Assembly (NCBI GenBank): GCA_024364735.1
Contig: JAGFNQ010001197.1
Coordinates: forward strand, 62,001 to 126,000
Reading direction: 5' to 3'
DNA from: Boesenbergia rotunda
Lineage: Eukaryota > Streptophyta > Magnoliopsida > Zingiberales > Zingiberaceae
Length of the DNA stretch: 64,000 nucleotides
Shown here piece by piece: positions 36,464 through 47,716 of this stretch. The notes beneath the pieces were generated by a model. The model saw only the letters and a program-made list of their open reading frames with translations, searched no databases and was not told the DNA's origin. Both the position numbers and the translations under genes were made by a program. The first letter of the stretch is position 1. The number at the start of each line of letters is the position of its first letter.

Positions 36464-37802
36464 GCTTCCGCCGTCAACGGTTTGGCCTCATATGTACACC
36501 ATTGACGGGAAGGAATCATCAATCACCTACTACAAATAAAGAAAGTTTTTCAAGTAATTGACTGAGAAGTGAAAAAGAAGAACTTTTGACAGGCAATACA
36601 TAGTTTTCAACGTGTGCGTCGGCGAAAAGTCATAAGAATATTTAATAAGCAAATAGAAAGACGGCATTAATGGTTTATAAGGGCGTCTATACTGATTTAA
36701 ATGTTAATATATATGATTTTTTAAAATAATATATCATATATTTATTATATTTAAATATTTTTTTTATTAACACATACTTATACATTCATTTTAATATTAA
36801 TCATGATTATCTTATTATCTATTTATTCATCTTTATTCTTTACATTCAAAATTTATTTTATTAATTTTTAAAATTTTATATAAAATTTGCTCATTAACAG
36901 CATTTATAATATTTATTCATATTGATTGATAATACTGTTTGACTGTTATAATAGTTATATATTAACACTAGTATGAATGCCATTAAGAGGATGGTAATAT
37001 AAATATGTGAAGAATAACAGAATAAATAAGACACGACTTGTAAGAGAAATGGATTGAACATTGTTTAATCATTTTCTAGTATAGTATATTCTCACATATA
37101 AAATTAGTAAAATCATTTGATGGTCAAATCACAAACATAAAAGAATAAATAATTCTTTTGTACACATTATGAGCATGCAAGTCAATGCTGAGGAACCCAA
37201 TTAATTTAAATAATCTTTCTTAACTAGCTATCAGTACTAATATAATATATTCATTATTCAACTCGTCGTATTTCTAGCCAAGCAAAAAAAATAAAAATCA
37301 CTTGTGTTTGAGAGACAATGGGCAGTACTGCGTGTGGATCCTACCATGATATTATTAATTAATATAATCCACCAATGGATAAGTATTCGATGACAAAACT
37401 CTTTAATATACTCAAACATGTTTCATAGCGCAGCTGGTGCTAATATATCTTCGTTTTTTCTTTAATTTATTTTAGCCTTTGTTAATTAACTAAATCCTTA
37501 TGAAACGTCGTCGTGTGTTTTTTTAGCGAGACAGGATCGAACATGCTTGTTGTCTTGTTCCATCAGTAGAATTAAGATCTCGCCTGATCATGGACGTGTC
37601 TGACGTCCGATATATCGTGCGTCATCAGAAACCGCGTCCTACAATCTCGATTCAACGCAGAAAACTTCTTTGTCTGATTCAATGCACTTGTTCAATGATT
37701 CCCAGTGAAAGTTGACGATCGAGCTCTAACTTAGTTCAAGAAAACAGAATTAAATTCTCATTCGATAGATCATTACAAGAATTTATTCCAGCACTGGTCT
37801 CC
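36464..37802. other. spacer between the convergent microproteins
   Basis: AT-rich, aligning with 22.9-24.9 kb and with 56.46-57.32 kb. No further gene seen. Confidence 0.6.
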
Positions 37803-38048
37803 TTAGCCTTTGGTGACTGCAGGAGGTGGGCTGCCGCCGCCTCTGCCTCCTCCTCCGCCGCCCGTCGGCCCCATCCCATGCGCATAGGGAGCGTGCGGCG
37901 AGCGGCCGGCGGAGAACTTGCGCAGTAGGGACTTGAGGATTTTCTTCAGGATCTGCCCTCGCTTGGGAACATAGCGCAGGTGAGGAGGAGGAAGAGCTGG
38001 GAGCTTACCTTTGCCTTTGCCTTTGCCTTTGCCTTTGCCGGCCGCCAT
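37803..38048 (-). CDS. basic microprotein (81 aa), partner of the plus-strand microprotein
   Basis: It begins with MAAG and a run of Gly-Lys repeats, then LPALPPPHLRYVPKRGQILK and a basic amphipathic segment ILKKILKSLLRKF, and ends in a Gly-rich, Pro-rich tail (GPTGGGGGGRGGGSPPPAVT). The Gly-Lys head is encoded by a hexanucleotide repeat (38.01-38.04 kb). The older copy (24987-25130) shares start, head type and core but ends soon after the core, so the Gly-rich tail is the variable part. A TATA-like element is about 35 bases upstream. Function unknown; the basic helix could bind membranes or nucleic acid. No named family recognised. Confidence 0.65.
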   Translation of the reverse strand: MAAGKGKGKGKGKGKLPALPPPHLRYVPKRGQILKKILKSLLRKFSAGRSPHAPYAHGMGPTGGGGGGRGGGSPPPAVTKG

Positions 38049-38082
38049 CGTACTTGTCTGAGGTTGGTTGGTGGGTGGCGTG

Positions 38083-38090
38083 TTATTTAT
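38083..38090 (-). promoter_or_regulatory. TATA-like box of the basic microprotein
   Basis: On the minus strand 'ccataaataaca' lies about 35-42 bases before the ATG, in an otherwise GC-rich leader. Confidence 0.5.
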
Positions 38091-39069
38091 GGGGCGGGGA
38101 AGGAAGTTGCACGGAATTTGAGGGAAATGTTTGATGGGGAATTCGAGCAGTGTAGATTACCATTTTCTCAGAAAAAAATCACAATCAAGTCTCAGAAGTT
38201 TTCATAGAGAACCCTGTAGTTTTATATTTTGTACTCAAATTACTCTTCTTACTTAATAATTTAAAAATATATAAAAATACATAAAACAATTCTTCTACCG
38301 CACGGGCGACTTGCCACCGAGGCCGTGCTATCAAATCGAGTGGTTCGCGGCTCGGCAGAGCGCGTCCGACGGATTCCGCGGGAAATATATTTTTTTAATA
38401 TGAAGGATATTTTAGAAAACAATGGCATTTGGAAAATACGAAACTATAGTAAGCTCCTTGAGAAATTCTGAAATCCAAAGTGTACCTTCTGCGAAATATC
38501 GAACAAAAATAACTTCAATGCATGTCAACGAGTTTGGGAAGGGCCTTAATTCCCACTGATGACGTGGCCGTTAGAGCCGTGTTGGGTTAGCCATGCATAC
38601 TTAATATTAGGAAATTTGAGGTTGTTTAAGATTATTAATTTGATCAGTTAATTAAATTAAATTAAAATTTATTATTATTATTTAAATGATTATTTTAAAA
38701 AATAAATTAATGAGTTTGATTTTGACTTCTGGTCAGCGTTCACTTCTGAAATTGAATGAGGGTAAAAAGTCTCTTTCTTAAATCTCTTACTTTCTTAGTA
38801 ATCATGATTTATCTCTCTGTATGAATCATAAAATAAATTGGTAGAGGCACTGAAGACGAACATTTTCACCTTTTGTCACTTCTAAAATTGAATGATTAGA
38901 TTTAGATATTATGAGACTTTTAAAGAGCGCTGACTGCTAGCTGCTCAGCCTCCCGGCCCTCATCTTCGTAATTGCAAAGAAAAGTCAATCAAAACCGCCT
39001 TCACTTTAGACAGACGAAGTCTTTAACATTTCGTTTCCCTAGCTCGCCATTGTATAATTTGCATTAAAC
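38091..39069. other. intergenic
   Basis: A GC-rich patch at 38.29-38.38 kb ('cgcacgggcgacttgccacc') sits in AT-rich sequence. No gene recognised. Confidence 0.55.
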
Positions 39070-39535
39070 TTAGGGGTGTAATAGAATAGAATTAAATAAT
39101 AAAAAGTTTGAGTTCAAACTCGATTTGTATCTCTAAGCTCAAACTCGACTTGTAATAAAATTAAATAGCTCGAGTTCGATTTGAATTTAGATCGATAAAA
39201 ATTTGTTTAAAAATTAAACGAGTTTAGTTCGAGATCATTTAAGATAATTAATTATAATAATCAATAATATATTATTATATTTGTTATTTATGTGATATTT
39301 ATTTTATAGATATATATGATAAAATAAATGAGCAACATGTTTATGAGCCTTTTAACGAACACGTTCCCGAGCCTCTAAACAAATATGTTCATAAGTTCAC
39401 GAACCAAATACTATTAAGCTCAAGTTCGGCTTGATAATGTTTTCGAATTCGAAATGAAGCTCGAGCTCAGCTCGTTAACTTAATTGAGCGTACTCGAACA
39501 AACTTTTTTCGAACTAAAACCTGAATAGTTCACGA
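39070..39535. mobile_element. hAT-like MITE fragment
   Basis: It starts 'taggggtgtaatagaatag' and is dense in 'ctcgagttcg' / 'gagctcagctcg' motifs, typical of plant MITEs that begin TAGGGGTGTAA. The right end is missing, cut by the Tat fragment. Confidence 0.5.
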
Positions 39536-40922
39536 ACGACTTGACATCAAGGTGTCGGAGGTGGGGGAAGTAGCAGAAAGGTCGGCGGGCGATGTGGGGA
39601 CAGAAGGATCAGCCGAAGCGTGGGGGTCAGCGGAAATGGCGAAGGCGGTCTCGGGTAGGCAAACTGGGGAGTCTGCCACAGAGGTGACAACCAGGGGAGC
39701 TATCGCGGGAGCCATGTATGGAACGATGGCCAAGGAGGCAGAGTAGACATCTGGCTCGAGAGCCACTCTCTTCTTCTTCTTTTTCTTCTTCTCCAAGGAA
39801 ACAGGGCGGACCGCTGGCTCGGGGGCTGCCCTCCTTTTCCTTTTCTCCAAGTGTTTACTGGAAGAAGGACGGGACGAGTCCCCTGGGGGGGGAAGATGCT
39901 CGTCGGCGTATGGCCGGGAGGCACGGTTGAGCAGCTGTGGGCGGAGCCATCTCCGGGGCAGAAGGAACCGACCTCTGCACGGTCGGGGTCGGGATGGTGA
40001 GGGCGACTTCCGCCGCAGAGCCTCCTCTGGCGGCCAATGCGGAGGCAATCCAAATATGTAGCTCGGCCCTCCCTAGCCTGAATCCTCCCTTCAGGGCCGT
40101 AGATAACAGCAAGGAAACTATGGAAACAACACAGGTTCATACATGACTAAGAAGGATACTCGGCATAGTACAGGGGCACTCACCAACGTGGGGTAGAGGA
40201 GGGGCGGGGCTCGGGCTAAGACCGAATGTGGAAAGAATCCCCTCCTTTAGCAAGAGTCCGCCGTGGAAGTGCCTGTCCTCCAGCTCAGCGACGACCTCCA
40301 GGTAGGCAGCGGAAGTGCGATAGTGTCGGGGGAGGGCCTCAGAAACGGGAAGCCCCTCGACCCAAGCAGTAGGCCAGCTCAGGTCGGCGATCGGACCAAC
40401 AAAGAAGTATCGCTCCTTCCAGCCCTTATTGGAAGTGGGCAAGTTCGAGAGGAAAGAAGTTTTGGCTCGGGCCTGGAAGAAGAAGTCACCCACTTCCTGC
40501 TGTTTGGGGTAGAAGAAGTAGCGAAAGTTCTCTGGTATAAGGGGAATCTCGAGGAGGGAGAAAACGATGGCTGAGCCACATATCATACGTATGGCATTGG
40601 GAGCTAGTTGAGATAGGGGAATCTGGAAATACTCGCAGACGGCAGCAATAAAAGGATGGACGGGGAAACGAAGGCCAGCTTGAAGATGGTCCCGGGACAA
40701 GGTAATGTAGCCCAAAGGGGCGGAGTTCGGGCGCTCGTGTGATTTGGGAAGAAGCGGGTGAAGGTCGGCAGGGAACAGGAAATCCGAGCGTATTTGGAGC
40801 AGGTCATGGGTGGAAAGGGTGGTGATCAGTGTGGAATACCAAGGTTGAGGCGGAGATGGAGACGGAGAAGAGGAGGCCATCGGAGAAGGAGTCGCCAAGG
40901 GAAAGTCAAGGCAAGACCGCAA
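39530..40922 (-). pseudogene. Tat-lineage Gypsy extra ORF (PF04195-like), broken
   Basis: The 261-codon frame 40922-40137 reads 'NSAPLGYITLSRDHLQAGLR', 'FPVHPFIAAVCEYFQIPLSQ', 'LAPNAIRMICGSAIVF' and 'GWKERYFFVG'. This is the pattern of the 'putative gypsy-type transposon' domain found in Tat/Retand-type elements. Downstream, frames 40112-39855 and 40048-39530 continue in Pro/Ala-rich, Lys-rich sequence typical of the following linker, so at least one stop and frameshifts separate them. It is preceded (minus strand) by the LTR at 41245-42203 and truncated at about 39.53 kb; gag-pol is absent. The frame could carry an intron instead of lesions near 40.13 kb. Confidence 0.6.
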
Positions 40923-41244
40923 CCCTAATGATGCTTGAGGCGGCGGAGGACCAGGGACAGCTGCAAATGCGCGAAGAAGAAGCGGGCAGGTGGGGTGTTC
41001 CGCTTTAGGGAAGTAGGCGAGGAGTGCCAGTCGTCTGATGAACGGTTGAACGAAACGTGTGATCTAGGTGAAGTCGTCCGATCAGACTCGGGCGATGCTT
41101 GGGACGACGGAATACAGGTGCACTGGAAATATCGCAATAGATGACGATCAGCTCTTCCGATGGGCGCGCCAGGCTCGGACCAGACTTGAGGTCCAGTCAG
41201 TCGGACTACGTACCTCCTTCGACTAGACTTGAGGGAGATGCTTA

Positions 41245-42203
41245 TGATGTCGGGCCAGCTTACGTGTAGCCTGGCCCGGCGGCCTGGCGCTCAGTCAGGA
41301 AGAGTGGCTGTTGATATGGACGATCCCGTCGGATAACAGGCATGCGGGCTCAGGCCCCCTGGGTTTCCGTGTCAGGGCCCCATACAGGCCTATGATAACG
41401 TTCTATCGAGTCAGATAAGCTCGGACTAGAGGAGTTACCCTCATAGGCCCTCAGCCGGTCTCCTTACTTAGTGTCCCAGTCGGCACCGTCATAGGCCCTC
41501 AGCTGGCCTCCTTACTCAGTGCCCCAGTCGACACCCTCATAGGCCCTCAGCCGGCCTCCTTACTCAGTGCCCCAGTCGGCACCCTCATAGGCCCTCAGCC
41601 GGCCTCCTTCCTTAGTGCCCCAGTCTGCACAACTACTCCCTGACACCAGACTACTAGACATGGTACAAGGTCGGCGTAGGACCTGAGCCGTTTTGGTCCC
41701 CAACGGCGGATATCTCGCCGGAGTCCTGATTCGCCTGCCACACTTGGTCCCCTATACCACGACCACATGCTTTGATGTCAGGTCGAGCGGCGTCCAACGG
41801 CGCCATCCTTAAAGTTGACAGTGCCCCTTTCCTTAATGGAGCATGCGCTGCTTTACCCTGCCACCCCCAGGCATGCATGACCTTACCCTCTCCACAGAAC
41901 GGCAAGGGGTGTACGGGGCAAAACCTGTCAGCTTCCCCAGTCATATAAATACCCTTCACTCCGTATTTCGCAGGTACGCACGATAGTGCAATTCTCATAC
42001 TGTTCTATTGCTTTTCCATCGCCACCGTCGTGTACTGACTTGACCGTCGGAGTGCCTGGCCGGGGACTTTTCCTGGCGGGTTCTAACGGTCTTTGTCTTG
42101 CAGGTTGGGAGCTACCCCGCTCATCGCGCCACCTCAGTGACCTCGTCCTCCTCGGAGACTCATCCCGCCGTAAGGGCGTCCGACTCATTTCGCGACAGGA
42201 TCA
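41245..42203 (-). mobile_element. Tat-type Gypsy LTR (959 bp)
   Basis: On the minus strand it starts 'tgatcctgtcgcgaaatg' and ends 'gcccgacatca'. It aligns with the solo LTR at 26837-27852. It includes a TATA-like 'gtatttatatgactgggg' and 'gacggtcaagtcagtacacg'. The other LTR is missing. Confidence 0.75.
41441..41632. repeat. four 48 bp tandem repeats inside the Tat LTR
   Basis: Units begin 'tcataggccctcagc' at 41441, 41489, 41537 and 41585, exactly 48 bases apart, each ending in 'ccccagtcggcac' or a close variant. Confidence 0.95.
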
Positions 42204-42965
42204 CGTAACTTTTTTTTTTTTGATGAGCATGAGATAATGTATGAAACTACCGTTAATTTTACACCCTAAGGGCGGAGCCAAGTTATGAGGTACCCGTGCC
42301 ATAGCCCGAGGGGTTCGAAGGAAAAAAAAAGCTTAGATTTACCGTCGAAAAGGGAAAAAAATGAGAAACAGTGGAAAATAGCCCAGGGTGATATGTCGAC
42401 ATCGACACTCATAGCCCACTATCTGAGATAAGCCTAGATAGATCATTCGAGCTGGCTTCGCCATTGTTTAAACCCTAACAAAATGACATCGTTGAGTGAA
42501 AACATTGTCATATCTTGAACATACCTAGAGCCTTGAGATTTTAATCTCACCTACCATTGACATTTTGAGGGGAAAGCGTGCTTACTTCTGTTTGTCTTAT
42601 CAACCACATACCTATACCTCTACTGGCTATGAAAACACCATATGAGATTCTCTACAATGAACGACCCACTTGTCAACATTACGAGTATGTGGATGCTTGT
42701 GCTTTGCCACTAATGTAAAGCCAAATCATAAATTTAATCAACACTCTCGAAGATGTATTTTTGTTGGATATCCGACCTATTGGTAAAATGGCATGCAAAG
42801 TTTATGATCCATAGACTATGTTTAAGTCATGATGTTACTTTTCACGAATACATATTTCCATTTTAGTATAGGAAAGAAAATGATGGAGATAGTTCTTTGG
42901 TGCTACCTTTACCAATTGATGATCATGTTACTTCATTTGAAAAAGTATCTTTAAGCCCTAAACAC

Positions 42966-43292
42966 TGTTGGTGACTAAGCATGAAAACGAATTGCAAAAG
43001 AAATGATTTTAGACTTACAGCGATTTCAACTTCTTGGTTCTTCTTCCTTTTTCTTCTTCTGCTCGCTGTCGTGAGAGCGTCACCGGACTGATCTCAAATC
43101 GCCACAAACCAAATCCCTCACCGATGGAAGCTCCGATTCCTTCTTCGTCTACCCATGGATTGCAATTGGACGTCATTTTATAGGGAGAAGAAGATGACGG
43201 TTTCCTTACCTTCATCAATGGTATTTACTGCTCTTGATTGTCAACGTTTCAACGTTTCACAATCAAGGCTTGTAACGCCTGTAACGCCAACA
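42966..43292 (-). repeat. Copia 3' LTR (327 bp)
   Basis: It has TGTTGG...CCAACA termini and is identical to 50284-50610 except for two substitutions (near positions 9 and 206). Confidence 0.95.
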
Positions 43293-43306
43293 TCTCCCAC
43301 TCGTCC
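43293..43306 (-). other. Copia polypurine tract
   Basis: On the minus strand 'ggacgagtgggaga' directly abuts the 3' LTR, as expected for the plus-strand priming site. Confidence 0.75.
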
Positions 43307-44378
43307 AATTCTATTCAAATAGGTCATCTAGTCACTAAGACTACGTAAGGAAGTCACAAAGACCATATAGGAGCATTCAACTCATACTTCAGGGAAAATG
43401 GTTCGTGCGACAGCAAGCACACTGAGCAATTAATGCTAAGAAAGTTGTTACACTTAACTTAGCTGCTCTATCGAACGAATCAGAGACATCAATAACTTGC
43501 CATTACCCCAGATTAAATATTTACATCAATATGAACATCTCTAATCCCTCATATGACATCTATGTCAAGAGCATGTTCGACATCTCAAATCAATACTTTT
43601 ATTCACAATCATATTTTTAAGTACTTAACAAAAATGTAACTGGTCGACCAGTGAATAAGTATTACAGATGTAAACCAATATTAATCTTCCTTTTCAGCTA
43701 GAATCTATTCATTCTAATCAGTCGCTTTCCTAGTTATGCTCTATGGACCGAATCATCCATAGTCAATAGGACATACACTAAAGTAGCAAACACTGATTAA
43801 AACTTCAAGTAGACAGCTAAATAGTCACTTAGGGTAAAATTGAGATTAACTGATAATCTCAAGGGTCTCACATAGCAGAGAAGCAGGGATCCTTTCTCCT
43901 ACTACCCTTATTGTCGCTATAGCACATGTGGTATGAATCACATGCTACGATGTTTTTCTCTTTACCAAAAAGAGTGCATGTTTTTCTCAAATATCTAACA
44001 TCATACAGATTTCGATCTAGACATACCTAACGTCTAATCCGAATTCAACTTATGAATTCCAATCTGGCTTTAAACAGGTTTAGTGAATGGTGGGTGCATT
44101 TACTTCGATCATTACATAAATGATCTCATCTTGATACAAAATCAAGGCGACCTCAACTTATGATTATGTCTCTATTCACAACTACATAAGTTGTCTCATA
44201 AGTAATGGTCTTACCTCTATTTATACTCAACAAATAGAGACGATTGTCCATGTGAGTGGACCAATCTCAGCCTGCCAACATGCTCATCGAGACTTTTTCC
44301 AAATGTAACAAATACATTTACACTGAATAGATCATTACATTTCATTTATAAAAATGTAACAAATACATTTACAATGTG
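43307..44378 (-). other. Copia 3' untranslated region, about 1.1 kb
   Basis: No frame of note. A 24-base direct repeat ('aaatgtaacaaatacattta' core) occurs at about 44304 and 44353. Confidence 0.7.
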
Positions 44379-47300
44379 TTACATCTTGCGTAGTCCCAAA
44401 GACTTCACATGTTCATTAAATGACTCTTTAGTCAATGGCTTAGTAAAAGGATCTGCAAGCATTGCTCGGTAGGGATGTACTCAAGAATTATCTTTTTCTT
44501 GTCAACAATATCCCTTACAAAATTGTATTTAATTTCTATATGCTTGCCTTTGCTGTGATATTTAGGATCCTTGAAAAAAGCTATAGCAGCTTGATTGTCA
44601 TAACACAATGTAACAGGGCTCCCACTGTCCTCAACAATCTTCAGATGCTTTAGGAACCTTCTCAACCAGACAGCTTCTTGTACAGCCGCTGCACAAGCCA
44701 CATACTCAGCCTCCATTGTCGACAGTGCTACACAAGCCTGTTTCTTGCTGTTCCATGAAATGGCACCTCCATTCAGCATAAAAATATAGCCAGATGTGGA
44801 TTTTCTGTCGTCAAGGTCCCCTGCCCAATCTGCATCTGCGTAGCCCTTCAAGCTCAATTTTGATCCTTGGAAGCAGAGACAATAATCTGTCGTTCCTTTG
44901 AGATATCTGAATATCCTTTTCACCGCTTTCCAGTGTCTCGATCCTGGGTTTGACTGGAAACAACTAACTAAGCCAATAGCATAGCTTATATCAGGGCGAG
45001 TACACAACATAGTGTACATCAAACTACCAATGGCACTAGCATATGGTCTTTTCTTCATCTCGGTTATCTCTTCAGGAGTCTTGGGAGACATACTTTTGCT
45101 CAAAACAACACCTTTCGTTGTAGGTGTTTGTTCAACGTTGCAATCAAACATATTGAAGTGTTGTAATATCTTAGTAATATAAGCTTCTTGGGACAAACCC
45201 AAATGTCTTTTTGATCGATCACGAATGATCCGTACTCCTAAGATATACTCAGCTTCTCCCATGTCAATTATGTCAAATTGTGATGAAAGCCAAGACTTGA
45301 CCTCAATTACAACTTTTAAGTCATTTCCAGCTATCAGCATATCATCAACATATAATGAAAAAATGACCAACTTTCCTTTATCCTTTCTTAGGTAAACACA
45401 ATGATCCTCATTGATCATTTCGAAACCATAAGATAAAATGACTTCATTGAATCTTATGTTTCATTGTCTTGACGCTTGCTTTAGCCCATATATAGACTTT
45501 TTAAGTCTACATACTTTTTCCTCTTGGCCATCAGCAATATAACCTTCTGGTTGTGCCATATAGATTTCCTCGTCAAGATTACCATTAAGGAAAGCCGTTT
45601 TTACATCCATCTGATGTAATTCCAAGTCATAATGTGCTACTATAGCTAAAATGACACGTATTGACACAAACTTCACAACAGGGGAAAATGTCTCTTCAAA
45701 ATCAATACCCTCCATTTGGGTATATCCTTTTGCAACCAGACGAGCTTTGTATTTATTAATCGATCCATCTGCCTTCCTCTTGATTTTGAGAATCCATTTA
45801 TTCCCAATAGCCCTTCGGCCTGGAGGAAGATCGATTAAATCCCAAACCTGATTCTTTCTCATAGACTCTATTTCTTCATCCATTGCAATTCTCCATTTTT
45901 CTCTAACTGAGCATCTCAATGGTTCCTCAACAGTTCGAGGTTCTTCATCGTCAACTGGGAGAATCATTAATGCCTCATTTTCAATGTCAAACCTTCTCCG
46001 AGGAATAATCTTACAATTACTTCTTCGCAGGTTTGACTGTTGAGAAACTAATTCACTTATAGGCAATTCACTCCCACTAGGTTGACTAGATTCAGGCATT
46101 CCCTGAGATTCCTAATTTGTTAACGGAGGAACAGTACCCTCCTCCTCTATTGCAAATAGAGGAGTTGATTTATCAACTTCACCTCTTGTTGGGAACTCAG
46201 TTTCGAGAAAAGTAGCATCTCTTGACTCAATTTCAGAGATGGTTCCATCTTGCTGCTCACCAATAAAAACATAACCCTTAGAAGTATCAGAATATCTTAC
46301 AAAGATACACTTCTTACCTCTGGGTCCTAATTTTCCATATTTGTGAGTCTTATCATGAATATAAGCATCTGACCCCCATGGTCTCAGATTACTCAAATCT
46401 GGTTTTCTGCCTGTCCAAAGTTCATATGGAGTAGATGGAACAGATTTAGAAGGCACCCGGTTAAGTATGTAGGTTGCAGCTAATAATGCATCTCCCCAAT
46501 AGGAAATAGGAAAATTAGCTTGAGTCATCATCAACCTAACCATTTCAAGAAGAGTTCGATTTCTTCTTTCAGCAACTCCATTTTGTTGTGGAGTTCCAGG
46601 GATAGTTAACTGTTTAATAATCCCTTTCTCATTACATATTATCTTGAACTGATCAGACAAGTATTCACCTCCACGGTCAGTGCGTAAGGTTTTAACCTTA
46701 CGTTCCAATTGATTCTCAACTTCGTTCAAATAACGATTAAAGCAATCTAATGCTTCAGATTTATGAGAAATCAAATACACATGACCAAAACGCGTGAAAT
46801 CATCAATAAATGTAATGAAATATGAACGCGTGAAATCATCAATAAATGTAATGAAATATGAACTACCATTTCTAGCCTTCACGTTCATCGGACCACAAAT
46901 ATCCGAATGAATCAATTGCAATGTTGAATCAGCCCTAATAGCCTTACCAAACGGTTTCCTAGTTGCTTTTCCAGTAAGACAGTGCTCACATATAGACAAG
47001 TCAACTTTAGCACGAGTGCCGAGCAGACCCTCTCTTGCTAATCTATTCATTCTTTCTTGTCCTATATGTCCCAATCTAGCGTGCCAAATTTCATCATTAA
47101 CATCAGCATCACTAGTAAGAGCAATGTTTGAAAAACAACCATTATTTCCACAATTAACATCAGGTTTTACATCAAGAACCATGAAACCGTTTGATATAAA
47201 ACCATATCCAATTAACACAGAGTCAATTTTAAGTTCTACTCGACGACTGTAAAAATTTATACAATAACCCAATTCAAGAAGACAATTCACAGAAACAAGA

Positions 47301-47716
47301 TTCCGTCGAATCTCAGGAGCATACAGGACATCATGCAGAAACAATGTACGTCCACCACGAAGGTTGAGTTTGCAAGTGCCAATTCCTTTGACTTCAATTC
47401 TTGCATTGTTTCCCACATATATCCACTTATTGCCAGCTGGTATACGACGGTACTCCACGTACGTAGCTCGATCACGAGCTACATGGGTCATTGCTCCTGA
47501 ATCTATAATCCACAAAGGATAAGAATCAGCTAACAACACCGAACTACCAACATAAAGCTCATGAAAAGAAGACAAACATGGATTTACTTTTCGGCTCGGT
47601 ACACTCCCGAGCAAAATAGCCTTTCTTGCCACAGTTGTAGCAAGTAAGCTTGCCCTTAGGTTTCTTTCCTTTCTTCTTTCCTTTCTTCTTGATTGGGTCC
47701 TGCACAGTTGTAGCAC
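44379..47716 (-). pseudogene. pol: Copia pol (protease, integrase, RT, RNase H) with lesions
   Basis: It is readable in one frame except for point lesions. Protease has WIIDSGAMTHVA (catalytic DSGA). GAG-pre-integrase has 'IWHARLGHIGQERMNRL'. The integrase core has 'HSDICGP', 'TDRGGEY' and 'NGVAERRNRTLLEM'. RT has 'WILKIKRKADG', 'QMDVKTAFLNG' and 'YVDDMLIAGN'. RNase H has 'YADADWAGD', 'KSTSGYIF' and 'STMEAEYVA'. Lesions: in-frame TAG at 46112-46114, in-frame TGA at 45461-45463 (after LKQASRQ, where Trp is usual), a one-base deletion near 44463 that shifts the last ~28 codons, and a 36-base in-frame tandem duplication in the integrase core. The natural stop in the unshifted frame would be at 44379-44381. 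Confidence 0.93.

Larger units (their letters stand above)
30217..37342. repeat. segmental duplication, block A
   Basis: It aligns colinearly with block B (42204-57316), from 'cgtaac' plus a T-run to 'gtgtggatcct'. A is 7,126 bp. B minus its Copia insertion (7,650 bp with TSD) and solo LTR (1,204 bp) is 6,259 bp. The 867 bp difference matches the two MITEs found only in A (about 219 and 650 bp). Confidence 0.9.

Noticed and set aside
39718..40146. Plus-strand frames opposite the Tat ORF
   Set aside because: Shadows of the GC-rich minus-strand Tat coding region.
41441..41632. Regular 48 bp repeats as a possible CRISPR array
   Set aside because: Units are contiguous with no unique spacers, and the sequence is an LTR in a plant genome.
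43015..43218. 67-codon frame in the Copia LTR, nearly identical at 50333-50536
   Set aside because: Its conservation is simply LTR identity; no known LTR protein, and both copies are the same age.
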